Below, piece after piece: positions 17,675 through 23,975 of a DNA stretch of 35,983 nucleotides (positions are counted from its first letter, which is position 1; each line of letters starts with the position of its first letter). A model generated the notes under the pieces. That model searched no databases. It was given only the letters and a program-made list of their open reading frames with translations, and had not been told where the DNA came from. Position numbers and translations under genes: made by a program. Origin of the DNA: Chloroflexota bacterium. Its GTDB lineage: Bacteria > Chloroflexota > Limnocylindria > P2-11E. Where the stretch lies: assembly GCA_005879975.1 (NCBI GenBank), contig VBIL01000159.1, positions 1 through 35,983 of the forward strand. Direction: 5' to 3'.

Positions 17675-18076
17675 GTGAAGCGCGTTCTCTTTCTGTGCTC
17701 GCATAATGCCGCCCGCTCGCAGATGGCCGAGGGTTTCTTGCGCGCGTACGGCGGGGATCGCTTCACGGTCGAGAGCGCGGGCACGAAGGCGACCGAGCTT
17801 CATCCGCTGGCGGTGCGCGTGATGCGCGAGGCGGGACTCGACATCGGCATGCAGCGGAGCAAGTCGGTTGACGACGTCGGCGAAGACTGGGATGTCGTCG
17901 TTACGGTCTGCGACGCGAACTGTCCGATTCCTCCGCGCTCGGGCATGAAGCTGCGCTGGCACTTTCCGGATCCAGCACTCGCGGGGGGAACCGAGGACGA
18001 ACGGCTCGCGGCATTCCGTGTGGTACGTGACGGCATTCAGAAGAGAGTCCGCTCGCTCGCCGCGCGTCTCGGCTGA
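17675..18076 (+). CDS. arsC: Arsenate reductase / low-molecular-weight protein tyrosine phosphatase-like
   Basis: A 133-aa cytoplasmic enzyme. The N-terminal phosphate loop VLFLCSHNAARSQ is the CX5R(S/T) signature (Cys8, Arg14). The segment VTVCDANCPIPP carries the two further cysteines used by thioredoxin-coupled ArsC. They are only 4 positions apart (C-x3-C), shorter than the about 7 of the Staphylococcus enzyme. WHFPDPA near the end provides the general-acid Asp. The likely reaction is arsenate to arsenite, but no arsB, acr3 or arsR is nearby, so a phosphatase role is an alternative. The start GTG 17675 (MKRVLFLC) is chosen because the fold begins there; an upstream in-frame GTG (17633) lies in the hairpin. 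Confidence 0.85.
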   Translation: MKRVLFLCSHNAARSQMAEGFLRAYGGDRFTVESAGTKATELHPLAVRVMREAGLDIGMQRSKSVDDVGEDWDVVVTVCDANCPIPPRSGMKLRWHFPDPALAGGTEDERLAAFRVVRDGIQKRVRSLAARLG

Positions 18077-18160
18077 TCTTCAGTCGCGACGCAACTCCGT
18101 TACCTCATTCCGGTCGGCACGACGGATGCTTGTTCATTAGGCGCGTCTCAAGAGAGGCGA

Positions 18161-18185
18161 CATCTAAAAGGAGGTCCTCTAGATG
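18161..18185 (+). promoter_or_regulatory. Start-codon hairpin with RBS in the loop
   Basis: CATCTA (18161-18166) pairs perfectly with TAGATG (18180-18185), whose last three bases are the ATG of the 58-aa gene. The 13-nt loop holds a near-perfect Shine-Dalgarno (AAAGGAGGT). Such a small stem would pair the start codon while exposing the ribosome site, so a temperature- or protein-dependent translational switch is possible. Confidence 0.4.
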
Positions 18186-18359
18186 CAGGAGAAGAAGGAG
18201 CCCGGTCAGGGCGACATGGGTGACAAGGGCAAGCAATGGCCGCAGGGCGATGAGTCGGGCAAGCAGGGCGGCCAGGGCGACGTAGGCAAGAAGGGCGGCA
18301 GCGGTGACGTTGGCCGCGAGGACGACAAGACCGGCAAAGAGCCCGAGAAGAAGTACTGA
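18183..18359 (+). CDS. KGG-like hydrophilic mini-protein 1
   Basis: A 58-aa protein starting at ATG 18183, 8 nt after an AAAGGAGGT ribosome site, one of the strongest in the window. It is almost entirely Gly/Lys/Asp/Glu/Gln with repeated GDxG and GKxGG units (GDMGDKGKQ, GKQGGQGDVGKKGGSGDVG) and no hydrophobic core, so it should be disordered. It resembles the stress-induced KGG repeat proteins (PF10685-like) of enterobacteria and actinobacteria; membership needs a profile search. Its TGA shares one base with the next ATG (TGATG), so it is coupled to a second, related mini-protein. Confidence 0.75.
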   Translation: MQEKKEPGQGDMGDKGKQWPQGDESGKQGGQGDVGKKGGSGDVGREDDKTGKEPEKKY

Positions 18360-18508
18360 TGCAGCAGAAGGATCTGCCGAAGCGACCCGGTGAGTACGGA
18401 CCGGACGACATCGGCAAGAAGGGCGGCGCGCCGCTCGAGAATCCGAATGTCGAAGAGCCCACCGATGTCCCCGAGAAGGGCGGCGACGTGAGGCAGCCTC
18501 CGGCGTGA
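18359..18508 (+). CDS. KGG-like hydrophilic mini-protein 2
   Basis: A 49-aa protein whose ATG overlaps the upstream stop as TGATG. It starts MQQKDLPKRP, contains DDIGKKGGAP (compare GDVGKKGGSG in the upstream protein) and ends PEKGGDVRQPPA. It is charged, Pro/Gly-rich and without hydrophobic segments, probably disordered. The shared MQ-K start and IGKKGG/VGKKGG core suggest an old duplication of the neighbouring gene. A strong hairpin follows its stop. Confidence 0.7.
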   Translation: MQQKDLPKRPGEYGPDDIGKKGGAPLENPNVEEPTDVPEKGGDVRQPPA

Positions 18509-18529
18509 CCCTCGCGTCGAGTAGAACGT

Positions 18530-18556
18530 GAGAGCGCCGGTGCTACCGGCGCTCTC
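18530..18556. terminator. Strong hairpin between convergent small genes
   Basis: GAGAGCGCCGGT (18530-18541) pairs perfectly over 12 bp with ACCGGCGCTCTC (18545-18556) around a GCT loop, followed by GTCTATCT on the plus strand. It serves the KGG-like pair and probably also the convergent membrane gene ending at 18563. Confidence 0.75.
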
Positions 18557-18562
18557 GTCTAT

Positions 18563-18850
18563 CTACGACCCGTTGTTGAGAGTGTTGATCGCACCGCCGG
18601 ATTCGAGCAGCGAGCCGAAGATCGCAAAGATCGCGTAGCCCGCAATGATCGCGGTGGCGAAGAGAGCAATGAAGAGCACACCTCCAAGCAGCATCGTCTC
18701 GCGCGTCGCGGCTTGACGGGAGAGCTGCTTCTCCATAACCCGGTAGGCGACACTCCCAAGCTGCACGGCGGAGCGCGCTACGACGAAGACACCGGCGGCG
18801 ATGCCCGCACCGACCGCCAACCAGATCAGGATCGCGCCTTCGATACTCAC
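18563..18850 (-). CDS. Small two-span membrane protein
   Basis: A 95-aa protein of unknown function with an N-terminal span (about residues 6-26, AILIWLAVGAGIAAGVFVVA) and a second span (about 54-78, LLGGVLFIALFATAIIAGYAIFAIF), separated by a basic, cytoplasm-like loop with two Arg-containing stretches. The start is GTG 18850 with an AGAGAAGA sequence just upstream as a modest RBS. It faces the KGG-like genes and is divergent from the ECF sigma operon. Confidence 0.65.
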   Translation of the reverse strand: MSIEGAILIWLAVGAGIAAGVFVVARSAVQLGSVAYRVMEKQLSRQAATRETMLLGGVLFIALFATAIIAGYAIFAIFGSLLESGGAINTLNNGS

Positions 18851-18906
18851 TCTTCTCTAATCATTGTTCGCTAGTGCTCCCAGAAGTGGCGTGTTGCGCC
18901 TGTTTT

Positions 18907-18939
18907 GGGACGGAAAATCCCCCTCACTCGGCTGGGGGG
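18907..18939 (+). other. Possible alternative stems upstream of the sigma factor operon
   Basis: GGGA (18907-18910) can pair with TCCC (18918-18921), and CCCCC (18919-18923) can instead pair with the GGGGGG at 18934-18939. The two foldings exclude each other. This lies in the 215-bp gap (18851-19065) that must hold the ECF promoter; I cannot identify the promoter itself with confidence. Confidence 0.25.
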
Positions 18940-19065
18940 TGTATTGAAACCCGACTAGCGTCGTTCTCAATCCAGATGCCTCGGAGCCCGTAGATCATCC
19001 CGGACGCCGGCATCACCGGCGAGACGGCAACCGCCTCGCAGCGACGCAGTATCGATGCGGCGCTC

Positions 19066-19629
19066 GTGAAGGCCGCCCAAGCTGGAGATGCCTCCGCGTT
19101 CGGTCAGCTCTACGAGCGATATCGCGACCCGGTCTATCGCTACTGCTTGACGAGGACCGGCGCGAAGCACGAGGCGGAGGACTTGGTGGCCGACGTGTTC
19201 CTGCGCGCGATGGAAGCGCTCGATAGGTACGAGGACCGCGGACTTCCGTTCGTGGCCTTCCTCTTCCGCGTCGCGCGCAATGCGGCGATCGACAAGAGTC
19301 GCCGCACCAGGCCCGATATGTCCGTGGACGATCTGGTCCATCACCCTGAGTCCGGTCAGAACGTCGAGGCCGAGGTCGTGCGCCTCACCGAGCGCGAGGT
19401 CCTCGTCGAGGCGATGTCAAAGCTGAAGGCCGACTACCGCGAAGTGCTCGTCCTACGTTTTGTAGAGGGATACGGTGCTGGCGATGTGGGACGCATGACC
19501 GGACGGAGCGAAGGTGCGGTGCGGACGCTCCAGCACCGCGCGATCGAGCGTTTGCGCCGAGAGCTCGAGCGCTCGGGTGACCTGTCGCTCTTCGATCGCT
19601 GGTCCGAAGGCGCGGAGGCCGCGAAGTGA
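19066..19629 (+). CDS. ECF-type RNA polymerase sigma factor
   Basis: A 187-aa sigma70-family extracytoplasmic function factor. Region 2 spans about residues 3-75 (AGDASAFGQLYERYRDPVYR, HEAEDLVADVFLRAMEALDR, LPFVAFLFRVARNAAIDKSR). Region 4 spans about 115-170 (LKADYREVLVLRFVEGYGAG, DVGRMTGRSEGAVRTLQHRA as the HTH). GTG 19066 is the only canonical start; the coding-like frame extends upstream to a TAG at 18991-18993 (SQRRSIDAAL before the GTG), so a non-canonical upstream start is possible. No RBS is seen before 19066. The stop overlaps the next gene as GTGA, so that membrane protein is likely its regulator or first target. Confidence 0.93.
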   Translation: MKAAQAGDASAFGQLYERYRDPVYRYCLTRTGAKHEAEDLVADVFLRAMEALDRYEDRGLPFVAFLFRVARNAAIDKSRRTRPDMSVDDLVHHPESGQNVEAEVVRLTEREVLVEAMSKLKADYREVLVLRFVEGYGAGDVGRMTGRSEGAVRTLQHRAIERLRRELERSGDLSLFDRWSEGAEAAK

Positions 19630-20540
19630 ACGAGGACACCCTCGGCCGCGCCCTTGGCGCCTTCCGCACCACGCGGATGTCGGAAGCGGCTTCCGATCGC
19701 GTGCGCGAGGAGCTCCAGAACGCGTGGCGCGACCGCGCATCGCGTCAGACCCGGCGCCGCGGTTTCGTCGTGCCAGGCTTCGCGCGGGCCTTCGCCATCG
19801 CCGCGCTTGTCTTCGCGGTGGGGCTCGGGATACTGCGCGCCGGCGCCGACAGTCCCCTGTATGGCGCGCGCATCGCGCTGGAGGATGGGCTCGTGAGCCT
19901 GCAGGCCGATCCGGTCGGCTACTTGGGCGAGCTCTACCAGGAGCGGCTCGAGGAAGCTGCACGGCTCGAGGCCACCGGTAATGCCCTCGCCGCGAGCCGC
20001 GCCCGGGACGCGCAGGAGGACGCGCTGCGTCTTTTGAACAAGATCGACCCGCTGGCGCAGGAGGAACCCCCCCAGCCCTCTCCGAGCACGGCGATCACGC
20101 TGCCCTCGCCCTCGCCGACGCCCGAGCCGACGGTCGAGCCCACGCCCGCGCCCACGCCGACCCCGACGCTCGCGCCGACCCCACGGCCGGCGACGCCGCG
20201 GCCGGCAACGGCGCCGCCGACGGTGACCGACAAGCCGGCCACGCCCAAGCCGACGCCGACTCCGACGCCCACGCAGTTCGCGGTCCATGTCACCGGGACG
20301 CTGACCTATGCCGACAGCACCGCGGTCAACGATGCCTGCGTCTCGCTGACGCTGGACGGCGCGTGCATGGGGACACAAGTGAACGGCAGGTTTGAGTTCT
20401 GGATCGTCGCCAAGAAGTACGACACGATCACGGTGTACGTGAAGAAGGTCGATCTCATGAGCGGACGGACGTTGCGCGGCAAGGACTACGGCTACGTCAC
20501 CGGGCCGACGGTGGACTTCGGGAACACCACGCTCCGCTAA
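19626..20540 (+). CDS. DUF5667-like membrane protein with Pro/Thr linker and C-terminal beta domain
   Basis: A 304-aa protein. It has a cytoplasmic N-terminal 50 aa, one membrane span at about 54-72 (ARAFAIAALVFAVGLGILR), then a helical extracellular segment DSPLYGARIALEDGLVSL followed by LYQERLEEAARLEA, typical of DUF5667 proteins found beside ECF sigma factors. Residues about 148-217 are a long Pro/Thr-rich linker of TPxP units, and 218-304 form a beta-rich domain resembling carboxypeptidase-regulatory or Ig-like modules (HVTGTLTYADSTAVNDACVS). The linker suggests that the C-terminal domain reaches out through the wall. No zinc anti-sigma motif (HxxxCxxC) is present, so an anti-sigma role would rest on the short N-terminus. 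GTG start, 4-nt overlap with the sigma gene. Confidence 0.8.
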   Translation: MNEDTLGRALGAFRTTRMSEAASDRVREELQNAWRDRASRQTRRRGFVVPGFARAFAIAALVFAVGLGILRAGADSPLYGARIALEDGLVSLQADPVGYLGELYQERLEEAARLEATGNALAASRARDAQEDALRLLNKIDPLAQEEPPQPSPSTAITLPSPSPTPEPTVEPTPAPTPTPTLAPTPRPATPRPATAPPTVTDKPATPKPTPTPTPTQFAVHVTGTLTYADSTAVNDACVSLTLDGACMGTQVNGRFEFWIVAKKYDTITVYVKKVDLMSGRTLRGKDYGYVTGPTVDFGNTTLR

Positions 20541-20555
20541 GACGCCTACCGGGGG

Positions 20556-20628
20556 ATGACCCCTGGGGGATGAACGCTTCGAGCGCCCGCCGACGTTCCC
20601 CCCTCAGCAAGATCCACGCAGGGGTCAT
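20556..20628 (+). promoter_or_regulatory. Nested inverted repeats in the leader of the secreted repeat protein
   Basis: ATGACCCCTG (20556-20565) is perfectly complementary to CAGGGGTCAT (20619-20628), which ends 21 nt before the ATG at 20650. Inside it, GGGGG (20565-20569) and GAACG (20572-20576) can pair with CGTTCCCCCC (20594-20603). A structured 5' leader or operator is likely; the downstream RBS (AAGGGG) remains free. Confidence 0.45.
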
Positions 20629-20649
20629 GTTGAAAAGGGGCGCAGACAA

Positions 20650-21396
20650 ATGTTCTTCTTTCACATCTTTCGGCTCGCGACGCTGGCCAAGGGCGCGCTC
20701 GCACTGAGCTTGGTCGCCGGCGCCTACGGTGTGGGTGACGCAGACGCTCAGGAGTACCGCGTGCGCACGAACTCGGCGCATGTCGAGGCGACCCACGAGC
20801 CGACCACGGGAGCGGAGCCGACCGCGAAGCCTGAACCGAAGAAGTCCGAGGAAGCCACGACGAAGACGACTCCGTCGTTCGAGGCGCTGCTCAAGGAATG
20901 TGCCGCGCGCTACTCGCGCGCCGCCGAGAATACGAAAGAAGCCTGTGAGGCTGCGATGGTCGCCAGCGGTCTGGCCGCCGACGCGTTCTGGGCGAAGTAC
21001 CGCTCACTGCTCGTGCCCCCGGCCGCGAAGACCGACAGGCCCGCGACCTCTCCCAAGCCGTCGACCACGGATCCCGCGGTGAAGGAGTGCCTCGCCAGGT
21101 ACGAGACGCTCAAGACCTTGAAGATGGGCCCCGCCGACACATTCGAGGCCGCCCTACGCAGCTTCAACGAGACCTGCCGCAGCCTGCTCACGAAGCCGCG
21201 CACGACCGAGCCGCAAAAACTCGTGACCACGCCGGCGACCTCTCCCAAGCCGTCGACCACGGATCCCGCGGTGAAGGAGTGCCTCGCCAGGTATGAGACG
21301 CTGAAGTCCTTGAAGACGGGCCCCGCCGACACATTCGAGGCCGCCCTGCGCAGCTTCAACGAGACCTGCAGGCGCGTGCTGGAAGCGAGACGGTAA
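20650..21396 (+). CDS. Secreted protein with duplicated Cys-containing helical repeats
   Basis: A 248-aa protein not assigned to a family. The signal peptide covers about residues 1-33 (hydrophobic GALALSLVAGAYG, likely cleavage at ADA-QEY), followed by a Thr/Pro/Lys/Glu-rich stretch to about 75. There is one diverged helical unit (SFEALLKECAARYSRAAENT then EACEAA) and then two almost identical units KECLARYETLKxLKxGPADT ... SFNETCR, each preceded by the linker TSPKPSTTDPAV. Each unit has two Cys about 35 residues apart, suggesting one disulphide per repeat. The DNA repeat is a recent 192-bp tandem duplication. It lies directly after the ECF operon and could be one of its targets, but only position supports that. 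Confidence 0.75.
   Translation: MFFFHIFRLATLAKGALALSLVAGAYGVGDADAQEYRVRTNSAHVEATHEPTTGAEPTAKPEPKKSEEATTKTTPSFEALLKECAARYSRAAENTKEACEAAMVASGLAADAFWAKYRSLLVPPAAKTDRPATSPKPSTTDPAVKECLARYETLKTLKMGPADTFEAALRSFNETCRSLLTKPRTTEPQKLVTTPATSPKPSTTDPAVKECLARYETLKSLKTGPADTFEAALRSFNETCRRVLEARR
21043..21177 (+). repeat. Direct repeat unit 1 (192-bp period)
   Basis: The 135 bp here match 21235-21369 with about 5 mismatches, at an offset of exactly 192 bp (64 codons). The unit encodes the TSPKPSTTDPAVKECLARYE linker plus the helical Cys repeat. Confidence 0.85.
21235..21369 (+). repeat. Direct repeat unit 2 (192-bp period)
   Basis: Second copy of the in-frame tandem duplication. Three of the differences from unit 1 are synonymous (for example TAC/TAT) and two change an amino acid (T to S, M to T), so the duplication is recent or kept similar by recombination. 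Confidence 0.85.
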
Positions 21397-21443
21397 GGCG
21401 GGTCGTCTCGCACGCGCGTGTCGCCGCGCGACATGTGCCGCGA

Positions 21444-22790
21444 TCAGGGCGCGGCGAGGTATTCGAAGAAAAGCGCTTCCGCGAGCGTCGAGCGTTCGAG
21501 GTCTTTGAGGTCGAGGCTCTCGTCCTCGGAGTGGGCATTCGAGAAGGGATCGCCCGCGCCGGTCAGGAGCAGCGTGGCTTTGGGAAACGCCTTCGCGAAG
21601 TCCGCCACGAACGGGATCGTGCCGCCGGCGCCCATGAAGACAGGTTCGCGACCGAACGCTTCCTTCATCGCGCGGCGCATCGCGTCGTACGCGGTCCCCT
21701 CGCCAGCGAGCTTGTAGGGCTTACCCGCGCCGCGTGGCGTGATCGTGACCTCGGCGCCCCACGGGACGTGAGTGCGCAGATGGTCGGCGAGCGCCTTCAT
21801 CGCGGCATCGGCGTCCTGCCCCGGCGGAATGCGCATGGAGACGCGCGCTTTCGCCGAGGGCACGAGCTGATTCGTCGACTCGGTGAGCCTCGGCGCGTCG
21901 ATCCCGAGGATCGACACCGCCGGCTTCATCCACATGCGGTCGGTGATGCCGCCGTCGCCGATGAGCCGCACCCCGGGGCGCATGCCAACCTGCTTGCGCA
22001 GCTCTTCTTCGGTGAGGTCGAGGGGATCGGCCTTGCCCTTCGCGATACCGGGGACAGCGACGTTGCCCTTCTCATCGTGCAGCGTCGCAAGGGTCTTCGC
22101 GAGGACGGTGAGCGCATCCGGCACGGGACCCCCGAACTCGCCCGAATGCACCGCGTGGTCGAGCGTCCGGATCTCGATGTCGCACGCGACGATCCCGCGG
22201 AGCGAGATCGTGAGTCCAGGTTGGCCAGCGCGCCAGTTTCCGGAGTCGGCCAGGATCACCGCATCGGCGCGAAGCTCATCGCCGTACCGTTCGAGGAACT
22301 TCGCGAGATTGGGCGATCCCCACTCCTCCTCGCCCTCGACGAATACCCGGACGCCAACCGGCGTCTGACCGTCATAGGCGCGGATCGCGCCCGCGTGGAT
22401 CACCACACCGCACTTATCGTCTGAGGTCCCGCGTCCGAACAACCTTCCGTTCTTCTCGATCGGTTCGAACGGATCCGAGTGCCAGAGCTCGCGCGCGCCG
22501 GTCGGCTGGACGTCGTGGTGCGCGTAGAGCAGGACGGTCGGAGCGCCGGCCGGTGCGCGGATCTGACCAAGGACCGCGGGCACGCCTTCGATCTCGACGA
22601 TCTTCGTTTCGCAGCCGGCGTTTCGCAGGATCTTCTCCGTGGCCGCGGCGGATCGCCCGAGCTGCGACGGGTCGTGGCCCGGGTGACTGATGGAAGGAAT
22701 ACGCACGAGCGTCTCGAGGCCGGCACGAAGCTCGGGCATTAGTTCAGAAACACGGTCGCGCAGCGCTCCGGCCGGCGCCTGGGTCTTCAT
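21444..22790 (-). CDS. M20 family dipeptidase (carnosinase/DapE-like)
   Basis: A 448-aa cytoplasmic di-zinc peptidase of the M20 dipeptidase group. Motifs: LLYAHHDVQP (first His/Asp metal ligands, 88-96), GRGTSDDKCGV (bridging Asp, 119-129), EGEEEWGS (catalytic and metal Glu, 152-159), the lid domain with DHAVHSGEFGG, and the final metal His in PFSNAHSEDES. The frame is open to 22910, but the first 40 residues there look random and ATG 22790 (MKTQAPAG) gives the normal family length. No RBS is seen; a TAGTCT element lies 10 nt upstream. Likely substrates are dipeptides or N-acyl amino acids. This is a different M20 branch from the one at 6454. Confidence 0.92.
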   Translation of the reverse strand: MKTQAPAGALRDRVSELMPELRAGLETLVRIPSISHPGHDPSQLGRSAAATEKILRNAGCETKIVEIEGVPAVLGQIRAPAGAPTVLLYAHHDVQPTGARELWHSDPFEPIEKNGRLFGRGTSDDKCGVVIHAGAIRAYDGQTPVGVRVFVEGEEEWGSPNLAKFLERYGDELRADAVILADSGNWRAGQPGLTISLRGIVACDIEIRTLDHAVHSGEFGGPVPDALTVLAKTLATLHDEKGNVAVPGIAKGKADPLDLTEEELRKQVGMRPGVRLIGDGGITDRMWMKPAVSILGIDAPRLTESTNQLVPSAKARVSMRIPPGQDADAAMKALADHLRTHVPWGAEVTITPRGAGKPYKLAGEGTAYDAMRRAMKEAFGREPVFMGAGGTIPFVADFAKAFPKATLLLTGAGDPFSNAHSEDESLDLKDLERSTLAEALFFEYLAAP

Positions 22791-22946
22791 GGAAGAGCCG
22801 AGACTACTCTCCCAGCCCAGAGAGCGCCCACCTCCGCAACGCAGCGTGAGCAATTTCGTTGCGGTTTGGATCGATTCCGTTTCGGGTTGCGCTTGGTACC
22901 GACGAGACATTGACCAGCCTGCGCTCGGCCCATTGAATGACGCGCC

Positions 22947-23189
22947 ATGAAGAACCCCTCGTGGCCCAAGGCGTTCGCGTTCATCGGTTTCGCGATCTTC
23001 GGTCTCTCGCTCGCGTACTACAGCACGGCGATCGCGACCGCAGGCGTTACCGCCAAGCTCATCGGCTCCGATCGTTCGGGTGACTGGCTCTCGACAGGGA
23101 GCGCGGTCCTCATGGTGGGTATCGCGGCGGCTGCGGTGTTCGGCTTCCTCGCCCTCGCCAACCTGCGCGCGCTCACGCGCCGGGGCTAG
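22947..23189 (+). CDS. Small two-span membrane protein
   Basis: An 80-aa protein of unknown function: a span at about 8-30 (AFAFIGFAIFGLSLAYYSTA), a loop with TAKLIGSDRSGDWLSTG, a second span at about 53-72 (AVLMVGIAAAAVFGFLALAN) and a basic end. ATG 22947 has no clear RBS. It stands alone, divergent from the M20 dipeptidase and convergent with the ATPase-like gene. Confidence 0.6.
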   Translation: MKNPSWPKAFAFIGFAIFGLSLAYYSTAIATAGVTAKLIGSDRSGDWLSTGSAVLMVGIAAAAVFGFLALANLRALTRRG

Positions 23190-23209
23190 ACGGATTTAAC
23201 GGCTCAGGG

Positions 23210-23239
23210 GCCGGAGCCCGATAGGAGACGAGCTCCGGC
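23210..23239. terminator. Hairpin between convergent genes
   Basis: GCCGGAGC (23210-23217) pairs perfectly with GCTCCGGC (23232-23239) over a 14-nt loop. It lies 20 nt past the stop of the small membrane gene in the 113-bp gap before the leftward ATPase-like gene. No T tract. Confidence 0.4.
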
Positions 23240-23302
23240 GCCCAGAGCCCGACCGATCCGTCCTGCGGCGACCCCCGACTCAGCGGCCTGACCCGGTCCG
23301 GC

Positions 23303-23920
23303 TCATCGACCACGAGCCCGCGGCGGGGTGACGAAGCGATCGTTCGCGTCGTCCCAGTGGAAGAGAGGGCGTGTCGTCGGGCGACCCTCGCGCACGCCCG
23401 AGATCTCGTGCACCGCGTCAACCACGCGTCGCGTCGGCTCCTCCCAATGTCCGAGTGAGCGAAGGTAAACGACGAGCGAGATCTTCGACGCGTCGGCGTC
23501 GGGCACGGCGCAGCCCCGGCAGATGATGTCGAATGCCTCCTCCGGGCCGGGTGCGTGCAGTGCGACCGCTAACGAGGTGTCCGCGCCGATGCCCCTGAAG
23601 ATCCGTCGGACCGGCGCGCCCCAGATATATCCCGGCGCGTGAGCGCCTCGGCTGATCTCGGGGATCACGATGTAGCCGCCGCGGGCGTCCGCGAGAAGCT
23701 TGTCGATGTCGTCCCCGTCCTCGGCGACCGTACGAAGCGGCGCTTTCCTCGGCCGTTCGGAGACCATCGCGTGGAGCACCGTGCTTTTGCCGGCGAGCCG
23801 CGGAACAGCCATCACGATGAAGGATCTGCGCTCGCGAGCTGTCGCCCTCAATAAGTCGGCAATGGCGGACGACATCGTTCGGTTCGCGACCAGATCGTCG
23901 AGTCCCAGAGTTTTCTCGAT
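23303..23920 (-). CDS. Short secretion-type (T2/T4) ATPase-like protein, apparent ATC start
   Basis: About 205 aa resembling the C-terminal motor domain of VirB11/GspE/CpaF-type ATPases without their N-terminal domain. From the canonical ATG 23875 the conserved lead-in (LGLDDLVANRT before M) would be lost. The open frame reaches a TAG at 23932-23930 and ATC 23920 is the natural first codon, 6 nt after a TAGCAT element. The Walker A is degenerate (FIVMAVPRLAGKST, with Ala for the first Gly). The Walker B-like segment is GYIVIPEISRGAHAP, where the catalytic Glu is kept. The C-terminal RRVVDAVHEISG matches the family end. No pilus or secretion genes are nearby, so it may be a repurposed or relic motor. 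Confidence 0.65.
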   Translation of the reverse strand: MEKTLGLDDLVANRTMSSAIADLLRATARERRSFIVMAVPRLAGKSTVLHAMVSERPRKAPLRTVAEDGDDIDKLLADARGGYIVIPEISRGAHAPGYIWGAPVRRIFRGIGADTSLAVALHAPGPEEAFDIICRGCAVPDADASKISLVVYLRSLGHWEEPTRRVVDAVHEISGVREGRPTTRPLFHWDDANDRFVTPPRARGR

Positions 23921-23932
23921 GCCCGGATGCTA
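23918..23932 (-). promoter_or_regulatory. Leaderless-type -10 element before the ATPase-like gene
   Basis: Minus strand: GCCTAGCAT, then CCGGGC (6 nt), then ATC 23920, the first usable codon of the frame. The arrangement is the same as at 8318-8304. There is no Shine-Dalgarno. Confidence 0.45.
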
Positions 23933-23959
23933 GGCGCCCGAGCTGGCACAGGTCATGCC

Positions 23960-23975
23960 TAGTGTCGGAATCGTG
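23960..23975 (+). promoter_or_regulatory. Leaderless-type -10 element before the secreted hypothetical gene
   Basis: GCCTAGTGT (TAGTGT at 23960-23965), then 7 nt, then GTG 23973. It decides for GTG 23973 (MKLLLVPVVMF) rather than the ATG at 23955, which lies upstream of the -10 element. Confidence 0.45.

Noticed and set aside
22791-22910. Upstream extension of the M20 dipeptidase by 40 residues
   Set aside because: The added residues look random and exceed the family length; ATG 22790 is more natural.
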